Source of the DNA: Enoplolaimus lenunculus
Taxonomy: Eukaryota; Nematoda; Enoplea; Enoplida; Thoracostomopsidae
Direction: 5' to 3'
Length of the DNA: 64,000 nucleotides
NCBI GenBank assembly: GCA_030248215.1
Contig: JASANG010001414.1
Location: 827,012 to 891,011 of the forward strand
Shown: positions 60,692-64,000 of the stretch, in pieces
How the letters are laid out: every line of letters begins with the position of its first letter
Position numbering within the stretch: the stretch's first letter is position 1
Program-made: the position numbers and the translations under genes
The notes under the pieces: model-generated
Databases searched by the model: none
Seen by the model: the letters and a program-made list of their open reading frames with translations, nothing else
Told to the model about the DNA's origin: nothing

Positions 60692-61524
60692 CAGGGTGCA
60701 ACTGAAGGTTAAAATTGCCGGATCCGAAAGTTAACCGAATTTTCCGGTTCGCGGATTTTATTGACATAATTTCGTGCTTTGGCCCGATTTTAACGAGGCC
60801 AATGTCGTTAAGGACGTAATAATTTAATTTGAAATTTTAATATATGAATTTGAAGGATAATTAGGTCCCTGCATAAGAGATTTGAACAACAGGTGACCGA
60901 GGCTTAGGCAAAGGTCCATGCTAATGCTAAGTATGCAGTTTTGAACATGAGCCAATCTGAAAAACAATACATTCTACAACGCTATCTCTAATATTTTCAT
61001 TGTATTCTATTTGATGGTCACATAATATTGTAGTTTAACTCCTACATTTTAGTATGCCCAGAGCCCAGCAAAACACCTATTTCTCATTGTTAAAAATCAG
61101 GCAAAGCAAAGAATTGTATCAACAGAATCCGCGAAAACACATTTTTGTTTTGAAAATCAGAATAAAATTTCCAAAATTCCACTGATGCCCTGTTTGTTTA
61201 AGATGGAACCTAAGATATGGCCTATAGAAAAATATGGCAGAAAAAATACAAGGGGTTAATATGGCACCCGGGGGGGTTATGGCGGGGGGAAACCTACGGC
61301 GCAACACCGGAACCGAGGGTGCAGCGAAATTAGGTAGTTAAAATAGTGTTTAATTTTGTAAATTATTCTCAAAAAATTTGGTTTTTTAACATGGCCATTA
61401 ACTCGGCAAACTGCACCACGATGCAATTTTAAAAACACTGAAACATTTCACTCCGGCAAAAATTATACCGGAGCCAGAGGTCCATTTTGTGCCGGAGCCG
61501 GAGGCAGATTTCCGGTTGTATTCA
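60692..61524. mobile_element. hAT-like MITE, CCGG family, larger copy
   Basis: The copy starts CAGGGTGCAACTGAAGG, then GCCGGATCCGAAAG; the right part has CCGGAGCC repeats and ends TTTCCGGTTGTATTCA. Flanks GGCAGTAT (60684-60691) and GGCAGCAT (61525-61532) agree at 7 of 8. Length 833 bp. The right terminus is diverged, so the boundary is less certain. Confidence 0.6.
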
Positions 61525-61686
61525 GGCAGCATTCATGCAGCAAATCACTCCTGTTGCATGTTTACCAACAAAAATTCATTATATACCATATGTATGTATA
61601 TTAATGCGCAAGAAATAAATTTAAATGTTCACAATCGTGTATATCGAGTTGATACTAAATCTACCTAAATGTTCATGCAGCCCAGA

Positions 61687-61830
61687 ACACCAACAAATTC
61701 GCACAGACTAGCTCTAGGACAAATTTCCCCTGCTGATTTGCATTATTGATACTACTATACACCAACAAATTCGCACAGACTAGCTCTAGGACAAATTTCC
61801 CCTGCTGATTTGCATTATTGATACTACTAT
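61687..61830. repeat. 72-bp tandem duplication
   Basis: Units 61687-61758 and 61759-61830 (ACACCAACAAATTCGCACAG...) appear identical, so the duplication is recent. Confidence 0.95.
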
Positions 61831-62415
61831 ATGCTTTTGCTAAGTGTACAACATAGTTGTTTGTACACCAGCTACGCTTTAACTTTGAGCCTTTAAACGT
61901 TGCAAAAGTGTATTCCTAAGCCTAAGCTTAAGCTAAAAATGTCTAGCATTTATATAAGCGTACTCTTTTACAGACTCACCAGAAACTGGGACGGTATCGT
62001 ATAACATTTTAACTTCCCTAATGTATTATATTTTCACCCCTTCCCCACTATATTGTGAGTAACCCCCTAATGTATTATATTTTCACCCCCCTCCCATTAT
62101 GTTATTATTTTAATCAAGACACTTCAGAATGTATAAAACTTCGCATGGCTGAAATTTTCAAAACTTATTCAAGAAACGGACACTTATGGATTGTATGCAG
62201 CAACGCGGGAGCAGGTTTGAAGCTCGGATTTGACAGCTGGCATTGTGCAGTAAGCGTCCCATCGACTGTTTGCACTGAAAACCGGGTACATGACCTACGA
62301 AAGTTCCGCTTTAATACCTTTGTGTGGTATTCGTCAACATAAACCCCTTTTGGTAATGTACTCACATATATTATCAAAAACTTGAATGTCCATGTTCAAA
62401 TGTCTGCATGCTTGA

Positions 62416-62775
62416 GGTACACCCAAATTGTCCTGTTGAATATCATATGATACTAGAATGTGAAATTTGAATTTTTAAATTATGAAGCAGTGGGTGTAAG
62501 CGATTTTGTGTCGGAAACGTTTTGCAGGCGTGTATTTCGTATTTAAAGCACATCTGTGCCTCTGCCGTTCGACATTCTATTCATTTATCAGCATCCAAAG
62601 ATCCATTTTCCCGCTGAATATCATATGATATTCGTTGAATTTTCGGACTATCTATGATATTCGCATATATGTCCCACGATATCCCGCGGCATACCGCCCC
62701 TTGTACACATTGATCATTTCAGAGCAGTGGTTTTTAAGCTAATGTCATATGACATTCCAGTTTTGTCTGTGTACC
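62416..62775. mobile_element. MITE-like element with TCATATGA palindromes
   Basis: The left end is GGTACACCCAAATTGTCCTG, then GAATATCATATGAT. The right end, ATGTCATATGACATTCCAG then TGTGTACC, is its imperfect inverse. A second ATATCATATGATAT core lies at about 62610. No clear target duplication. Confidence 0.5.
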
Positions 62776-63763
62776 CATAAGAGCCCGAATTTTAACGTTG
62801 ACGTCGAATCAAAAAGTCACCTCAATTTTTAAGCTCAATGGTCATGGTTAAATATAATCGTGGTTAAAATATAATAGGTAGGGGGTCAAAATATAATAGG
62901 GGATCATAATATAATATTCATGTTCATTGAACTGTTTAAAAAGTTAACTGCATTGTCGAGTTTATTCGCTCTGAAGTTTGCTTCCTTTCATCTGCCGGAA
63001 CCATTCGCCGCTCTTGTCGTCCGCAATTTCCTAAATTAAACAATTCATATAGATTCTAAAATACCTGCATGTCATTGCGTGGCATGAAAACGAACATATT
63101 AGCCAATCAAGCGCTGGCTTCAGCAATGTAACGTTCCTTTATGTACCAGTATCCAGGGTTCATTTTTTCTCCGAAAAACAAATCCGACCATGGTTTCTCC
63201 GTTTTTTCGGAAAAAATTGAAAAACATGGCTGAGGCGTTAATGAATAGTAAATGTGGTGCCAAAATGATATATATCAAGTGAATTACTATATACTACTCA
63301 AGAAAAACACATGACAAGAATAGGGTACACATTGTAAAATTATCATGTCTAAAAATGGCCTCCGTCAGCTGCTAATTTGCCACAAATTTCTAGCTAGTGT
63401 TTAGCAGTAAATCTGCTGACAGAATTTGTAATTTCATTGTTATATGCATTTATATATAATCGTGATTTTAGCTAAAAATTAAGGCGTTACACATCTGGGA
63501 ACGTTGGATCAAGCCACAAGAGCGTTAAAAATGAGAACAAATCAAACGATCTCGATCAGTTGGATTTTTGAGTGCCCAACGCTGCTTATATTAAATTAGT
63601 GTACGCAAGCTACGCAAAGACAGTTTAAATTATATTCAAATAGCTAAATTGAAATATATATTCTCAAAAATTTTCATTTTAGGTAGTCTCTGGACAAAAC
63701 TAGGCAGATCTCCGGTTAGATACACCCTGACACAGACGATTCTATTTTAATATATATACCTAC

Positions 63764-63850
63764 CTTTCGTAATAGTTCGTGTGCCTTTGGATCCACAGCT
63801 GCCAATGCTCTGAATGGCCCATCGTTCACAAAACAAATCTCATGATCATC
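63764..63850 (-). CDS. Probable internal exon of an unidentified minus-strand gene
   Basis: On the minus strand a CCCGACTTCAG acceptor opens 29 codons beginning DDHEICFVNDGPFRALAAVD and ending HELLRK at a CGAAAG|GTAGGT donor. Base composition and residues look like ordinary globular coding sequence, unlike the surrounding repeats. The frame is also open upstream (residues LVFGELVVNVSRLQ, to about 63890), so the exon may be longer. A CCGGAATT-type MITE starts 55 bases upstream of it at 63906. I do not recognise the family. The rest of the gene would lie both further left in the window (unseen) and beyond its right edge. Confidence 0.45.
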
Positions 63851-63905
63851 CTGAAGTCGGGAAACATTCACGACTAGTTCTCCAAACACCAATGTGTAAC
63901 CGAGG

Positions 63906-64000
63906 CAGGACGAAACCGGAATCACAATATACCGGAACCGGAATTTGAAAAAATTATCGGAACCGTGAAAAATGCATTCCATCGAAAAATTCATGTTAAT
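63906..64000. mobile_element. hAT-like MITE, CCGG family, cut by window edge
   Basis: CAGGACGAAACCGGAATCAC is followed by ACCGGAACCGGAATTTG. This resembles the left end of the CCGGAATTCCGG family and runs off the window. Confidence 0.65.

Overview
The window is eukaryotic. Coding segments are short, have GT-AG boundaries in matching phase, and are separated by introns of hundreds to many thousands of bases. The rest is AT-rich, repeat-rich, non-coding DNA. I see no bacterial operons, tRNA, rRNA or CRISPR. The one recognisable host gene is a plus-strand TCF/LEF-family HMG-box transcription factor, the nuclear effector of Wnt/beta-catenin signalling. It has the TCF HMG box (50288-50938) followed by a four-cysteine C-clamp (51262-52131). 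From memory, the HMG box is two residues longer than fly and vertebrate TCF boxes between helices 1 and 2, and its QSAE(I/L)N segment resembles nematode POP-1. I therefore infer a nematode with a large, repeat-laden genome, possibly an early-branching (Dorylaimia-type) lineage.

Layout. 1-9533: non-coding, with MITE copies. 9534-10235: a GC-richer open exon, possibly the N-terminal coding exon of the TCF gene. 10236-44488: about 34 kb with no secure gene, which would be intron 1 if that exon belongs. It holds hAT-like MITEs, two pogo-like MITEs (one just before the next exon), three copies of a foldback element, two Helitron-like elements with internal tandem repeats, a Penelope-like GIY-YIG endonuclease fragment, microsatellites and a 133-bp tandem duplication. 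44489-55991: the TCF exons. Exons 3 to 9 are phase-matched throughout. The last exon is very large (about 949 codons) and rich in Gln and Asn homopolymers. 55992-60450: a likely long 3' UTR ending in three AATAAA signals within 60 bases. 60451-64000: intergenic, MITE-rich, with a probable minus-strand exon of an unidentified gene at 63764-63850.

The most unusual feature is a set of non-autonomous DNA transposon families with related ends ((C/T)AGGG...). Several copies have 8-bp target-site duplications, as in the hAT superfamily. Each family's ends are built from its own iterated, often palindromic motif: CCGGAATTCCGG, TCGGAATCGGAA, GCCGATTAATCGGC, CGGATATCCG, CCGGATCCG, GGTCTCGGTCTCG, CCCGGGTA/CGGGTACCCG. 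This looks like one transposon lineage that has diversified a subterminal recognition code. No transposase is visible in the window, so any autonomous partners lie elsewhere.
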